A stretch of 64,000 bases of DNA from Agapetus fuscipes (lineage: Eukaryota > Arthropoda > Insecta > Trichoptera > Glossosomatidae), in the NCBI GenBank assembly GCA_951799405.1, contig OX637332.1, positions 31,596,832-31,660,831 on the forward strand, given 5' to 3'. Both the position numbers and the translations under genes were made by a program. Shown here piece by piece: positions 53,917 through 64,000 of this stretch. Below the pieces are notes generated by a model. That model saw only the letters and a list, made by a program, of their open reading frames with translations. It did not search any database and was not told where the DNA came from. Each line of letters starts with the position of its first letter. Positions within the stretch are counted from its first letter, which is position 1.

Positions 53917-54390
53917 CCAATCTCTATACAAAAAGTAAAGTGAGCAATTCAGAAATTGTAATAATTGTAAGTCTGTTCACATTGGCCAGTCCCAGTGTGA
54001 CAGGTATCACTGGCAACAGTCACGGGGGAGCCGTATTCTTTGTGAATGTCACGCGCAGACCTGGGTGAGGCTGACCACCCAGGGCCGGATTGAAATTTGA
54101 ATAATATAGAGGGTGTGTGGCTCCAGTAGCTGTGCCCCAAGTGTAAAACTGTTCGCTTAATCTCAACTATAGCGTCCACAAAAAATGTATGGAGTTTTAA
54201 AAAGCGACTTGAGTGAGGGATTCAGTTTCCTTGCGTGTTTGGTAAAACGCACTGGTTGCGTTTTAAAGCTAAGATAGCTGAAGTTAATGACGAACCTGAC
54301 TCTCCTTTCTTCTCGTGCTTAGAGATGAACACAACCCTGGCATAGTCTTTTTTATCATACTTTATTTATGTGTCACCTCTATGTGTCAGC

Positions 54391-54722
54391 CAGTCGTCCG
54401 GTCGATAGGTCAGTTGGTATAGTGCTTGCATTTCATGTCGAGAGCTCGGATTTGCATCCCACCGAGGCGAGAGTGTCAGAAATGATTTCCCGTTTCAGTG
54501 TTCATTTCAACCCCAAAATAAAAACACCGGCAAGGTTTACTCAGCCTTCACAAGAAATGAAAACCGCTACCTTGGGAGCTGAGAAACCTCCCCTTCAACT
54601 GAAGTGGTTCGCGTAAGTTCAACCCTCTTACCTGTAAAAATAAATAGGTTCCACTTGCCAAATGTGACCCCTACGGGGAAAACGCGGCAAGAAGTAATGT
54701 TATGTGTGTAGCTTAGAAGCGT
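54391..54722 (+). mobile_element. SINE B, full length
   Basis: GGTCGATAGGTCAGTTGGTA head, body with GATTTCCCGTTTCAGTG, CTTACCTGTAAAAATAAAT (the splice-like motif on the minus strand) and 'gtgtagcttagaagcgtt'. Repeat A abuts its end. Confidence 0.85.
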
Positions 54723-54905
54723 TATAAATATGTATTGCCATTTAGGCTCATATTTATTGCATGTCCACAAGCAGGCACCTGTAAGTTTGCGTTTACACAT
54801 GCTGCATGTGTAGGTACATACAAAATACCCCAAACCTCAAATGAACACAAACTCTACCACTCCTCACATGAACTGAAAACGGGGTGGCATTGCTAAATAT
54901 ACCTC
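54722..54905 (-). repeat. Repeat A, diverged
   Basis: 'catgtccacaagcaggcacc' and 'cctcaaatgaacacaaact'. Confidence 0.65.
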
Positions 54906-55066
54906 TCTATGACAAATAATGTGCCCTTAAATTTTCTCTTTTTAATAATTTTAGTAATTTACGTGTTTTTTTTTAGACTTTTTTATGATTGAAAAACCAA
55001 TTAATTTTTTTAAAAACACACATTAAAGTTCTATTTACAAAAAATGAAAATCGTTTTTATAAATAT

Positions 55067-55115
55067 AACTAGCAGACTGACCGTGCTGCGCACGGTTGTC
55101 TGCTAGGCCCTTCGG
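55067..55115. repeat. GC-rich nested hairpin
   Basis: AGCAGAC and GTCTGCT enclose ACCGTG/CACGGT around CTGCG, followed by CCCTTCGGG. The compact palindromes are reminiscent of conserved short repeats found in many invertebrate genomes. Identity unknown. Confidence 0.5.
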
Positions 55116-55249
55116 GCAGAGTGAGTCTGGCTTCGCAATAATTTTTCCTCACACCTCCTTCATAGTAATTAAATGCTTTAAGAAGTAATTTGAAAAAAAA
55201 TTGCGGTAAAAGGGTTATTTAGTTCTTTCATGTTCTGAGATTCTTGTAT

Positions 55250-55482
55250 GAAGCATGAGGTATGAGGCTGACCTCCCATACCTAAAAAAATGTTCACTGA
55301 ACGAATGTTTCTCTGTTCCTGAAAAGTTCGGCAAAATTGCAGGGCTTATGGTCAAGAGAGGCTGAAATTTTTATTTGTAATAATTACACATGCAGCGTTT
55401 GTAAGCGCAAACTCACTCATGTCTGCTTGGGGGCATTCATTCAATATGAATTATAAAATGTATGTATGCAACTTAGATTTAT
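55250..55482 (+). repeat. Repeat A, subfamily with GAGAGGCTG
   Basis: 'atgaggctgacctcccatac', then 'ttatggtcaagagaggctg'. Shares the latter variant with 55630. Confidence 0.7.
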
Positions 55483-55509
55483 ATTCTAAAATTGAAAACA
55501 TCAAGTGCC

Positions 55510-55612
55510 ACAATTATATGTTAGCGTGAAAAGACATTTGCCAGCTTGTGGGTGTGCATTCAATTTGAATCATTAAATAACTTTTTTTGCAACTTTAGAT
55601 TATAAATTAAAT
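55510..55612 (+). repeat. Repeat A, 3' part
   Basis: 'gccagcttgtgggtgtgcat' and 'gcaactttagattataaat'. Confidence 0.55.
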
Positions 55613-55629
55613 TTAACGTTGTTGAATCA

Positions 55630-55890
55630 AATTCCTTGACTTAAGGGTTAGTATGAGGCTTACCACCCATATCGCATAAATGGGTTCACTTAACAAATGT
55701 GTCCCCTGTTTCTGAAAAGGTCAGCAAAAGTTGCAGGGCTTATGGTCATGAGAGGCTGAAATTTTTATTTGTAAATACACATGCAGCATTTGTAAGCGCA
55801 AACTCACTCGTGTCTCCGTGGAGTAGTGCATTGAATATGAATTATAAATGTTAATGCGTCTATGCAACTTAGATTGTATATTATAATAAT
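55630..55890 (+). repeat. Repeat A, full length
   Basis: 'attccttgacttaagggttag' to 'gcaacttagattgtatatta'. Third in a same-strand cluster of three. Confidence 0.8.
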
Positions 55891-56651
55891 ACTTAAAAAA
55901 AATTAAATGCCGCAATAAGTATGGTTTCATATAAAAAGTTGACCTAATCGATCGTCATTATTTCTAAAAAATACATGTTATAACTGGTTGAAGTATAATT
56001 TTGAAATAAATAAATAATATAGGTAGGTACTCAACGGAATTCAACCGAAAAAGAATCGACTTGTATGGCAACTTTGAAGCGTATGTTGAAGTGTTGGCAA
56101 TTTATTTGAAATTCGAATGTCAAAATGAGTTTTGTTTCTGGCATAGGTTTTACATAAAAAGGTGTTGTGATTGATCATGTTCATTTATTTAAAAAACAAC
56201 AATTAAAAATCTATTAATGATGAGGAAGCACATCCCAAGTCCTGAACAATATTTGTTGTGAATATGACGTGCATCTGTTCAGGAGTTCTTCAGTTTGTCA
56301 TCCATTAACGCACAATTATTTTGTATGGGGAGGCCGTTGAATTTTATATTATAGGGGGATAGCAATTATGTTTCGTGGACTTTGTTATTTAGAATTTTTG
56401 TTTATCTTTACAAAAGCCCGAATTCACTCTCAAATGTGTACCCGTTCTCTTGATCTGACAGGAATTTAATATGAAAATAATAAGATCGTTTATTTGCACA
56501 GTACAAAGGACAGTACCTACTGTTCATGATGATAAAAAATCTGCGTACATAGGTACGTTTTAAGAAAACAATGTAGGGGATCACCTTTATGCTTGTAAAG
56601 GGAAAGGAAGTCGCCTATTTTTCCAGCAAAAAAAGCCACAGACTCTCTTAC
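55891..56651. other. Unassigned DNA
   Basis: No recognised repeats. Confidence 0.4.
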
Positions 56652-56698
56652 CTTGTAAAACGATATTAAAATTCTGCTTAAAAGTATTACACATCCCG
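56652..56698 (-). other. Candidate internal exon, 47 nt
   Basis: Minus strand: ATCTTTTCTTTTTGATCAG before and GTAAGAGAG after, with the exon ending ACAAG. Two frames are open. One of them, GCVILLSRILISFYK, ends exactly on a codon boundary, the phase required by the candidate exon at 45040-45091. Weaker than that exon because two frames are open. Confidence 0.3.
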
Positions 56699-57309
56699 CT
56701 GATCAAAAAGAAAAGATTGTACGTATTAAATCAACATCCAGGAAGTAGACCAGTGGTTAAGGTTTATTTTTCTTGTTATTTTAGGTCTATTGATAGCTTT
56801 ACATGGGTCTTCCTTCTTGTGATGCAGAAAACTAGTTGATCTTCCAAGTTTTGTTAGGTGGGCCTGGGAGACGCTGGCCGTTGGTTATTTCGCGTACAAC
56901 CACCAGAGTTATCCAGAGTCTCTCTAGAACCGTCTGTTCTCCCTAATCAATCTCATGATATTCCCAGTGTCGCACATGGTTCTAATTTCAGTGTATTTGC
57001 AGCAATGACGCGGAGTATTATCATCTCAGATGTCCTGAGTAGGCTCTTGGTTCTTGAAGTGTATGTTCTAATCTCACCCTGTTTACCACGATTGGCTAAT
57101 CACAGGGTTTTAGATGATGTGGTTAACGCTTACAATATATACTTAAGACAGGTGGATGGCAAGATTCCATAAGATAACACAGTGAAATAATTTGATGAAT
57201 AGAAATTCTCAATGCTTGAGTTAGAATTTATCTACTTTTTGTCTGTTAATCTATAGGCTTACCATGTATTTCAGCAAGAAGTAATTGATATTAAAATTAT
57301 GCACCAGTG
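56699..57309. other. Unassigned DNA with one 104-codon frame
   Basis: The plus-strand frame 56858-57172 (MGLGDAGRWLFRVQ...) is one of the longer ones outside elements. It has no recognisable domain and no supporting signals. Confidence 0.3.
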
Positions 57310-57568
57310 TTCCTTGACTTATAGGTTAGTATGCGGCTGACCACCCATGCTGTAAAAATGGTTCACTTTGCCAATGTCACCCCTGTCTCAGGGAAGGACG
57401 GCAAGAGTTGCAGGGTGTATGTCCATTTGAGATTTGGTTTTTATGTTGTAGGTTCACATGAGGCATGTGCAAGCGCGAACTTGTACGTGTCTGGTTGTGA
57501 GAATGCATGTAATGTGAATCTCCAATGTAACATATCTTTGCAACTTAGATTAGATTAGATTAGATTAG
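57310..57568 (+). repeat. Repeat A, full length
   Basis: 'gttccttgacttataggttag' to a five-unit GATTA tail. Carries the ACTTGTACGTGTCTG variant shared with 30633. Confidence 0.9.
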
Positions 57569-58439
57569 TGACAATATTTTTTGTTCTCTTCCTTAAAAAG
57601 ACATTCAGATACTTTTGAACAGGCAGTTAAAATACTTTTTATACATGTTCCGACTATAGTAAATAGCCAAGAAAAGCTACTACTTCAGAACATATTGGCT
57701 AGGATTAGGTAGAAAAAAATCTTAGAATTGTATCTCTTTATAAAAATTGTACAAATACTTGTATCCAAGTGGAACAAGGAGAAATAAAGTTCTTCTGAAT
57801 TATTTTATTGATAAAGAGTGTCTCACTTAATAGTACACTTCTTACTAAAAAGAAAATCTAAATTCATTGTTTTTTTCCTTATTTAGTTATTTGAATACAA
57901 ACCATTCATATGAAGATAGATATATAAATAGAATACTAAATTATTACTTAATATTCAAGAATTAAATATTGAGATCTTTTGATTTCATTTGTACCAAAAG
58001 ATAAATTAAATCTTGAGCTTTAAGGGAAGAATTATTTTTTTAATTTGTAAGCGATAAAAGTTTATGGATTTTTTGCCGCAAGAAACGAAGTGTTTTTTAA
58101 TCTTAGATTCAGCCATTAATGTCGAGGGCGGGAAAAGCGTGAAAAAAATTGGCTTTACCTAAGTCAGCCCGCATCCCGCCAAGAGATTTAATACTCTGCC
58201 AAATCTCAAACCAACATTATCGGCTTGAATGACCTGAAATTAAGATAAGTCTTCCTCTGCTCGTGAAACAGATAAGAAAATCCAAAAACAAAGAATAGAA
58301 AGTGTGAAGCCTGCACCCTAAAGTGGAGAGAAATTATGTTTCAAAACAAATATTTAAAAATAAATAGAGTTAAATATTTGGTGAGCTGTTTTTGAATGAA
58401 TCCCACATCAAGCTCCATTTGCAAGCTAGATAGTCGATT
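57569..58439. other. Unassigned AT-rich DNA
   Basis: Nothing recognised. Confidence 0.4.
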
Positions 58440-58596
58440 TGTAAAATGCCAATTCTTAAAAGCAAGCCCCAGTGCTGTAAGGCTGGATGGACTTTTTGTG
58501 AAGATGGATTCTTTTTTTTCTGCCGGAAAACGATCCGACTAGCCCGCCTAATAACAATACTGGAGCGTTAACCATTGGACTACGGACTGGTCAAAG
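58440..58596 (-). mobile_element. SINE C, rearranged
   Basis: 'gccagtgctgtaaggctggat'-like body near 58470 and the head (minus CCGTAGTCCAATGGTTAACG) near 58565-58590, with the middle replaced by unrelated sequence. Confidence 0.6.
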
Positions 58597-58786
58597 TGAT
58601 TCAATTATCGATTTCAGAGTGATTGTGTCTATCACCTTTGTTTTAGTATGGCAGGTTCACTCTCCATGCACAAACACAAGTGCGCACGTGTGCATATGAT
58701 GCGGAGGTATTTATATTCGCATGTTTACATATTTACAAAACCAAATGGAAGCCACCTATCATCATCATTTATTCCAACGTCCATTA

Positions 58787-59009
58787 TATATATAAGTTGC
58801 AAAGATATACTAAATGCATTTTTACTAGCAGCCACGTATAATTTTGCGCTTAAACATGCCGCATGTGAACTTACAACATAAAAAAACTAAATATTTAATG
58901 AACATAAGCCTCTTGCCGACTTTTCCTGACACAAGAGTGATATTGTCATAGTGAACTATTTTTTTACAGTTAGGGTGGTCAGCCACATACTAACCTATAA
59001 GTTAAGGAA
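58787..59009 (-). repeat. Repeat A
   Basis: 'atataagttgcaaagatata' to 'cctataagttaaggaac', with small internal deletions. Confidence 0.8.
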
Positions 59010-60115
59010 CAGCAGAATTTTAGTAAATCAAACATGTCAAAAGCTTTCATTTTTTCATCAATGTATTGTGATTTCCTTCAAATATTTTTTAGTTTTTCAT
59101 TTAAAAAAATGTTTTTGAATAGTAGATTATGTTTATTATAAGTAGTATTATTGTGCATTATGTTTGTTGGAAACACAATAAAATATTCGATAATTTTACT
59201 GTCAGAAAAATTTCATCACTTTTAGATTTCTTAAAAATTTTATTTTAAAACAAAGCTTTTAAAGAGACGGTAAATCGAAATATCAAAATTATGTTGTAAG
59301 GTGGAAAACATATACTGCGAAAAATTTTCTAACAATCCAAATATTTCATACTGAATTTAGAAGTAAACAAAGAAATACTTGTTCAAATATTTTCTTCTTA
59401 ATTTTTTTACTTCCAGTTGAAGTATGTTTTCCTTTTATTCATTGTGTAAGTATAGTAAAAAAAAAATGATTTCAAGAAACATATAAAAGATTTTGATTTT
59501 CTGATATCACTTTGTTTTTTTCAATTTCTTAGTTCACGAAAGCATCGCGATTCTTATTTCTTTGAAGCCAAACAAAAATCTCGTTTGAGTAAATTTGATG
59601 TATATTTTTTGATACGTTTCCTTCATCATAAAAAAATACGTGTTTTTTCCACTCTGTATAATTATTGTATTTGTAGCGTCTGGTGTTTATAAATAAAGGG
59701 AAAAAGTCGGGCACGTACTGCGTGAGATTACTGGCTCGAGGTACAAGGAGCTCGTCCGTAAAAGGGAACGAAATAAATGAAAAATATTCTCGGCGTGGCT
59801 GAATATTTATTATAGAAAGGTTTGAATGGATGGGAAAAAACGAAATGATACTTTGCTCCGCGAGAGATATATTTTAACATCTTTCCGACACGCTATCTAT
59901 CACATTAAACCTATTTCTAGCACACACATTTTATAACGTACCATCATGCCACAGTCGCTGCGGGCAACCTTCACACAACTCTGGTTTTGTTTGAACACAC
60001 GTATTGTGCGGCTCTGAACATAGCCAAACATTTGCGTTGTCGTTGGTCGTGTAAAAAAATACGTTTGTTTTTAGAAAAAATGTAAAATGGAGAGTTAAAA
60101 TTTTATTCTTCAACT
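59010..60115. other. Unassigned AT-rich DNA
   Basis: Nothing recognised. Confidence 0.4.
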
Positions 60116-60376
60116 AAACAATTCGACTGCTCCAAGGAAGACAGCACTAAGTCAAAAAAGATAGTTTTGCAGAAAAGCCAATTGAATGTTATTTATTCCA
60201 TGGAGTACAATGCCTGAACTATTTTTTACATTAACTTATTAACGAATTTAAAAGAGATAGAGACACGGCTGTCATCTTGGAATGAAGATAATGATTTGTT
60301 ACCTTCAGAAATGGAAATAAGTCAAAAACCTAAATTTCGGAGTTACTTCGTTCTTCCTTGGAGCAGTCGAATTGTT
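60116..60376. mobile_element. Small inverted-repeat element (MITE)
   Basis: Ends AACAATTCGACTGCTCCAAG and CTTGGAGCAGTCGAATTGTT are perfect inverted repeats, extending to about 27 bp with GAAGA. A TA next to each end is compatible with a mariner-type duplication. Non-coding interior. Confidence 0.7.
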
Positions 60377-60527
60377 AGTTCATTCCTTATTTTTCTTGGA
60401 AGGTCAATAAAATTATTCCAGTGTTCATCATAAAATCTACGGAGTTAATAAGTCATTGCCAACACTATATAACGAGTATACTGTGCCCATTGATCGTTTT
60501 CTTTCTTAAGGCATAAAATAAACACTA

Positions 60528-60843
60528 CTTAACTGCACAAATAGTGTGATTTCTTACCGCGTTTATCCAAAAATGATCGCAAGTGGTGAGTAGAACCTTT
60601 TTATTTTTGCAGGTAAGAGCGCCAGCCATATGTCAACCTCTTCAGTTGAAGAAAGGGTTTCCCAGCTCCCGAGGGGGCTGACTCTCATTTCTTGTGAAGG
60701 CTGAGTAATCCTTTTATTTCATTTTATTTTGGGGTTGAAATAAACACAGAACCGGGACATCATTTTTGACACCCTCGGTATGATTCGAGCCCGAGGTCTC
60801 GGCATGGAATGCAAGCACTCTACCAACTGAGCTATCGACCGGG
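60528..60843 (-). mobile_element. SINE B, full length
   Basis: Minus GGTCGATAGCTCAGTTGGTA head, then body and end. The plus strand has TTTTTGCAG/GTAAG at 60604-60616. Confidence 0.85.
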
Positions 60844-61667
60844 CATACAGCATCTTAATCCATCCAGCTACTCTACTCTACTTGTTCCCACTGCGCGAGT
60901 CCTTCAGGCTCTAATATCTCAGCTTTTGTTCACTCTTTAGAAGTGTTGGAATAAAATCGTCCTCTCCGGTATTTCTTGGTCCCTTTGTGCAATAATGCAT
61001 AGGTAGATTTCCCCTGAATAGCAAGCAGGGAGCACCTTCGCGGGCCGAGAACCCTTTTTTCGGTTTCGTCTTATTCAGCCGGCTTTCCTTCCAACTTATT
61101 CCATTGAAGGCTTCGCAGGCTCGGAGAGACTTTCTTTATATCTGAAATCTGGCCATTCAATCCCAGCAGGTTGATCCGGAGGTGCTTTATCGCTATTTCT
61201 TATTCTGCTTTTTAATGTACAATGTGAGAAGGTATAGGATTGCGCGGATTCAAAAGAATTTAAAATGTTTATTTGATTTAACGTTTTTAACCGCTTGGAT
61301 CCAATTACATGAAACTAATATGAAAAATAAAAAATAATCATGATGTGAGGGCCAAAACATCCTGTAACGAAAGGATTTATTAATAGGTATGTAGGAAAAC
61401 AAATAATAGTATGGGGAAATTTTGTATATCGACGTGAAAACAAAGGACGACTGACAGGAGAGGTATTCGTGAGGCAACAATAGCAGATACTGATATGAAT
61501 ATTATTAATAACAGGATAAATACACTCACAAAAACAATTTAAGACGCACTTTATCTCATACTTCCTGTCTGATTTATTTAGGTTTTTTACTCTAATGAAT
61601 TGTTGGATTTAGTTGAACTATGCAAGGAGCTTGTTGTACAACTTACTGAGCTTTTGGAAAACAAACG
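60844..61667. other. Unassigned DNA
   Basis: Slightly GC-richer around 60900-61200. No gene or element recognised. Confidence 0.4.
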
Positions 61668-61880
61668 CAACTAAGCTACGTGAAACTGCTAGTCGCGTTC
61701 TTTCCGAAGTGGAACCGATTTATTTTTACAGGTAAGAAGGATGGTCTTATGCTAACCTCTTCAGTTGAAGAGGCAGTTAATAGCTCCCGAGGTAGCTGAT
61801 ACTCATTTTTTGTGAAGGCTTAGTAAGCCCTGCCGGTATTTTATTTTTAGGTTTGAAATAAACACCGAAACGGGAAATCA
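61668..61880 (-). mobile_element. SINE B, headless copy
   Basis: 3' two-thirds ending at 'cgaaacgggaaatca', exactly where the next copy begins. Confidence 0.75.
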
Positions 61881-62192
61881 TAGCTACACATACAGTATTT
61901 TTTTTTTGCCGCGTTATTCGCGAAGGATTTAGTATGTGGCGAGAGGAACCTTTTTATTTTTACGGATAAGGAGGCCGGCCTAACGTTAACCCCTTTAATT
62001 GAATTGACAACTTACCGGCTCCCTGGCTGGTACTTATTTCTTGTAAAGGATGAGTAAACCTTGATGGTAATTTATTTTTGGTTTGAAATAAACATCGAAA
62101 TAGGAAATGATTTCTCACACCGTCAGCGGGATTTGAACCCAATCTCTCGGCATGGAATGCAACCACTCTAACAACTGAGCTATCGACCGAAT
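61881..62192 (-). mobile_element. SINE B, full length, tandem
   Basis: Complete copy fused to the headless one in the same orientation. Minus GGTCGATAGCTCAGTTGTTA and GGGTTCAAATCCCGC. Confidence 0.8.
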
Positions 62193-63014
62193 TTTATATT
62201 AAACAAAAAGTGTATTGTAAAACTTCAGTTAATTATGAACTCACTGAACATTACCTGACATGAAAATTAAATTGAAATTGTTTTTATTTTACAATCGTTG
62301 TAAGTAAACCAAGGCGAGATAATAAAATGTAAAAAAGTTTCAGGAAAATGTTGTTAAAATTTTTCCTCTCAGGTAAGAAATATTATCTGAAATACACTTG
62401 AGTTACCTAGGTACTAGGTCACTAACCAAAAAGCGGAAACCTGCAGGTACATACTTTTTTTACAACCTTTCTATAGGTACATATCTGCTTTTCCAACGTG
62501 AGTAAAACGTTTTCATTAATTAACATTTTTGCCTGAGGAGACGATTCATTTTTCCGTAACTTTTTTTGTTATCGCTTTTATCATTTTAAATTACGACGAG
62601 ATTCTAATGTTTCATTGCCTGGAATTGACATTTTTTGTACCAACGCACACAAAAACTGTAGGTAATTTTTCTGGCTTTTTTTTTAGCTCTGTGTAATGAG
62701 ATGATTTAACTTTTTTTTTAATTAACCATCATTATTCAAGAGTTTTTACTTTATGAACTGACGCCACAAAAAATACAAAATTATTATTAGTTACATTTTC
62801 ATTTTATCTAAACAAACTTCCTCTTGTGATCCAGACTACCAGCTATCACGTCATTTCTTCGGAGGTCTCTTCTTTAAATAGATTAGTGAAGAGGAATTCA
62901 ATTCACTATTTTTTTTTCCTGGCCTTAAACAGGTATCAACGCAGTCAATTAATTATTCATTCTTTAATATTTTAATGAATTATTAATTAATAAATACCCA
63001 ATGTATAATATATG
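62193..63014. other. Unassigned AT-rich DNA
   Basis: Contains TTTTTCCTCTCAG/GTAAGAAA at 62358-62380, another recursive-splice-like sequence on the plus strand. Nothing else recognised. Confidence 0.35.
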
Positions 63015-63090
63015 TTAAACAAGGGTCGAAGTTATTGTCGATAGAACATGATACAGGCGGGGTTCGAACCAGTCTTCTTTCGGTTGGGGG
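63015..63090 (-). mobile_element. SINE D fragment
   Basis: 'aagggtcgaagttattgtcg' and GGGGTTCGAACCAG (B box reversed) only. Confidence 0.55.
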
Positions 63091-63555
63091 TTTTTTTTGT
63101 AAATTTTCAAACTGTTTTTATTTATTAATCAATAAAATACAACATAATACATATGATACATAATAGCATACAAAAAACAAAAGAAGAAAAAATAATAAAT
63201 TACATTAAAACTAAGGGTTCTCTTTATAAACCTCCTATTCTTCCCCCCATTCCTTTTCCTCTCTTTACGTGATGATTAAGTTGATAGTCGTTTTCTCTTT
63301 TTTTTTTCTAAATTTTTCTTGTTTCTCCTTCTTAATTAAGCTGTAAACGAAATTATACTACATTATGTTTGCAAACTTTGCTGGTTTTTGAATTGTTATA
63401 ACTATGTTGTTATTCACATATAGTATGTACATGTAGAACTGTTTGTTTAATAAAAATAAAATAAACGATACATGAGATCCCATTGTTTCCCATTCCCATT
63501 CAAATATTGAATATGCGCGTTTAACGAATTTTCTAAGATTTTAATTTCTATTGTT
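63091..63555. other. Unassigned AT-rich DNA
   Basis: Nothing recognised. Confidence 0.4.
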
Positions 63556-63559
63556 TGTG

Positions 63560-64000
63560 TATTAACACTGTGAAAATTCAAATTTATTAATATTTTTAAT
63601 TTTAAGGATCAATTCGCCGCTGTTATGACCGCGGGGATCGAGACAGGTTATTTGGAACCGGATAACGCTGGTTCGAATCCCGCGACGATAACTTCGACCC
63701 TGGTTCAACAGATGCCGTTGCATGCACACAAGCTTCTGCTTTCGCATGAAGACAACTGGCCAGGCAAAATAGGTTGGTGGATTGCATTCCTTTCCACAAA
63801 TTTATTTATTAAAAAAAAAAAAAAAACTAATAAAACACTGCTTTATTTTCACTAATACTTATATAATTTATTTAAAAAAAATAAAACACTAACGTTTTCA
63901 ATATATTGTCATCGTTAGGTAAAGATTTTAAAAATACATTATGTATAAGTGAAAATAAAGCAGTGTTTTATTGGAATTGATCCTTAAAATTAAAAATATT
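63560..64000. mobile_element. Palindromic PLE end, interrupted by SINE D
   Basis: ATTAACACTGTGAAAATTC signature at 63561. The left arm 63588-63613 plus 63828-63855 is complementary to 63945-64000 (AATTGATCCTTAAAATTAAA and AAAGCAGTGTTTTATT). The centre, minus strand near 63880-63915, has CTAACGA, CAATATATTG and GAAAACG, a degenerate hammerhead-like core. The element runs off the window end. Confidence 0.65.
63613..63827 (+). mobile_element. SINE D, full length
   Basis: TATGACCGCGGGGATCGAG head, GGTTCGAATCCCGCGACG, poly(A) end. It is inserted in the left arm of the PLE palindrome. Nearly identical to 37547-37757. Confidence 0.85.

Noticed and set aside
56858..57172. 104-codon plus-strand frame as a gene
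   Set aside because: No recognised domain, no splice or promoter context and no second copy. Length is within chance for the longest frame in such a window.

Overview
This is a eukaryotic, AT-rich, gene-poor stretch that is almost entirely a graveyard of transposable elements. Penelope-like (PLE) and non-LTR retroelements, three tRNA-headed SINE families, hAT-like and mariner-like DNA elements and a TATA plus TCAGT initiator-type core promoter point to an invertebrate animal. An arthropod, probably an insect, is my best guess, since short motifs such as GTAGGTAC and ACGAGTAT recall lepidopteran intergenic DNA. That placement is inference and weak. No complete host gene is visible. The only long intact coding region is a PLE reverse transcriptase/GIY-YIG endonuclease of 825 codons at 9652-12129 on the minus strand.

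Layout: 1-3365 holds repeat copies and unassigned DNA. 3366-9449 is copy 1 of a segmental duplication. 9451-13334 is a head-to-tail pair of near-identical PLEs, cut by a run of exactly 200 N at 13335-13534. 13535-17270 is a GC-richer inverted-repeat region plus unassigned DNA. 17271-28630 is copy 2 of the duplication, expanded by later insertions. 28690-64000 is a dense mosaic of nested repeats. Because both duplicates are in the window, several insertions can be read as filled site against empty site: a 760 bp PLE fragment with a 13 bp target-site duplication, a 166 bp PLE piece with a 14 bp one, and two L2/CR1-like 3' ends.

The dominant unit, here called repeat A (about 250 bp, roughly 40 full or partial copies), starts at TTCCTTGACTTATAGG and ends in a GATTA-type microsatellite tail. 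In four places it follows the C-terminal codons of a non-LTR retrotransposon, so it is either the 3' end of that LINE or a SINE using its tail. SINEs B, C and D carry tRNA-like A and B boxes. Antisense SINE B carries a polypyrimidine-ACAG/GTAAG motif that looks like a recursive splice site. One SINE C copy directly follows a 5S rRNA-like sequence.

Other units are a 703 bp hAT element with 8 bp duplications, a 1,096 bp element with a 9 bp duplication, mariner-like MITEs (one split by a candidate solo LTR), two foldback-like elements whose inverted arms are short subrepeats, and five or six loci with hammerhead-ribozyme-like motifs in PLE terminal repeats.

Possible host-gene signal is limited to two short, well-bounded candidate exons on the minus strand (56652-56698 and 45040-45091) with compatible reading phase. 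If real, the window is mostly intronic.
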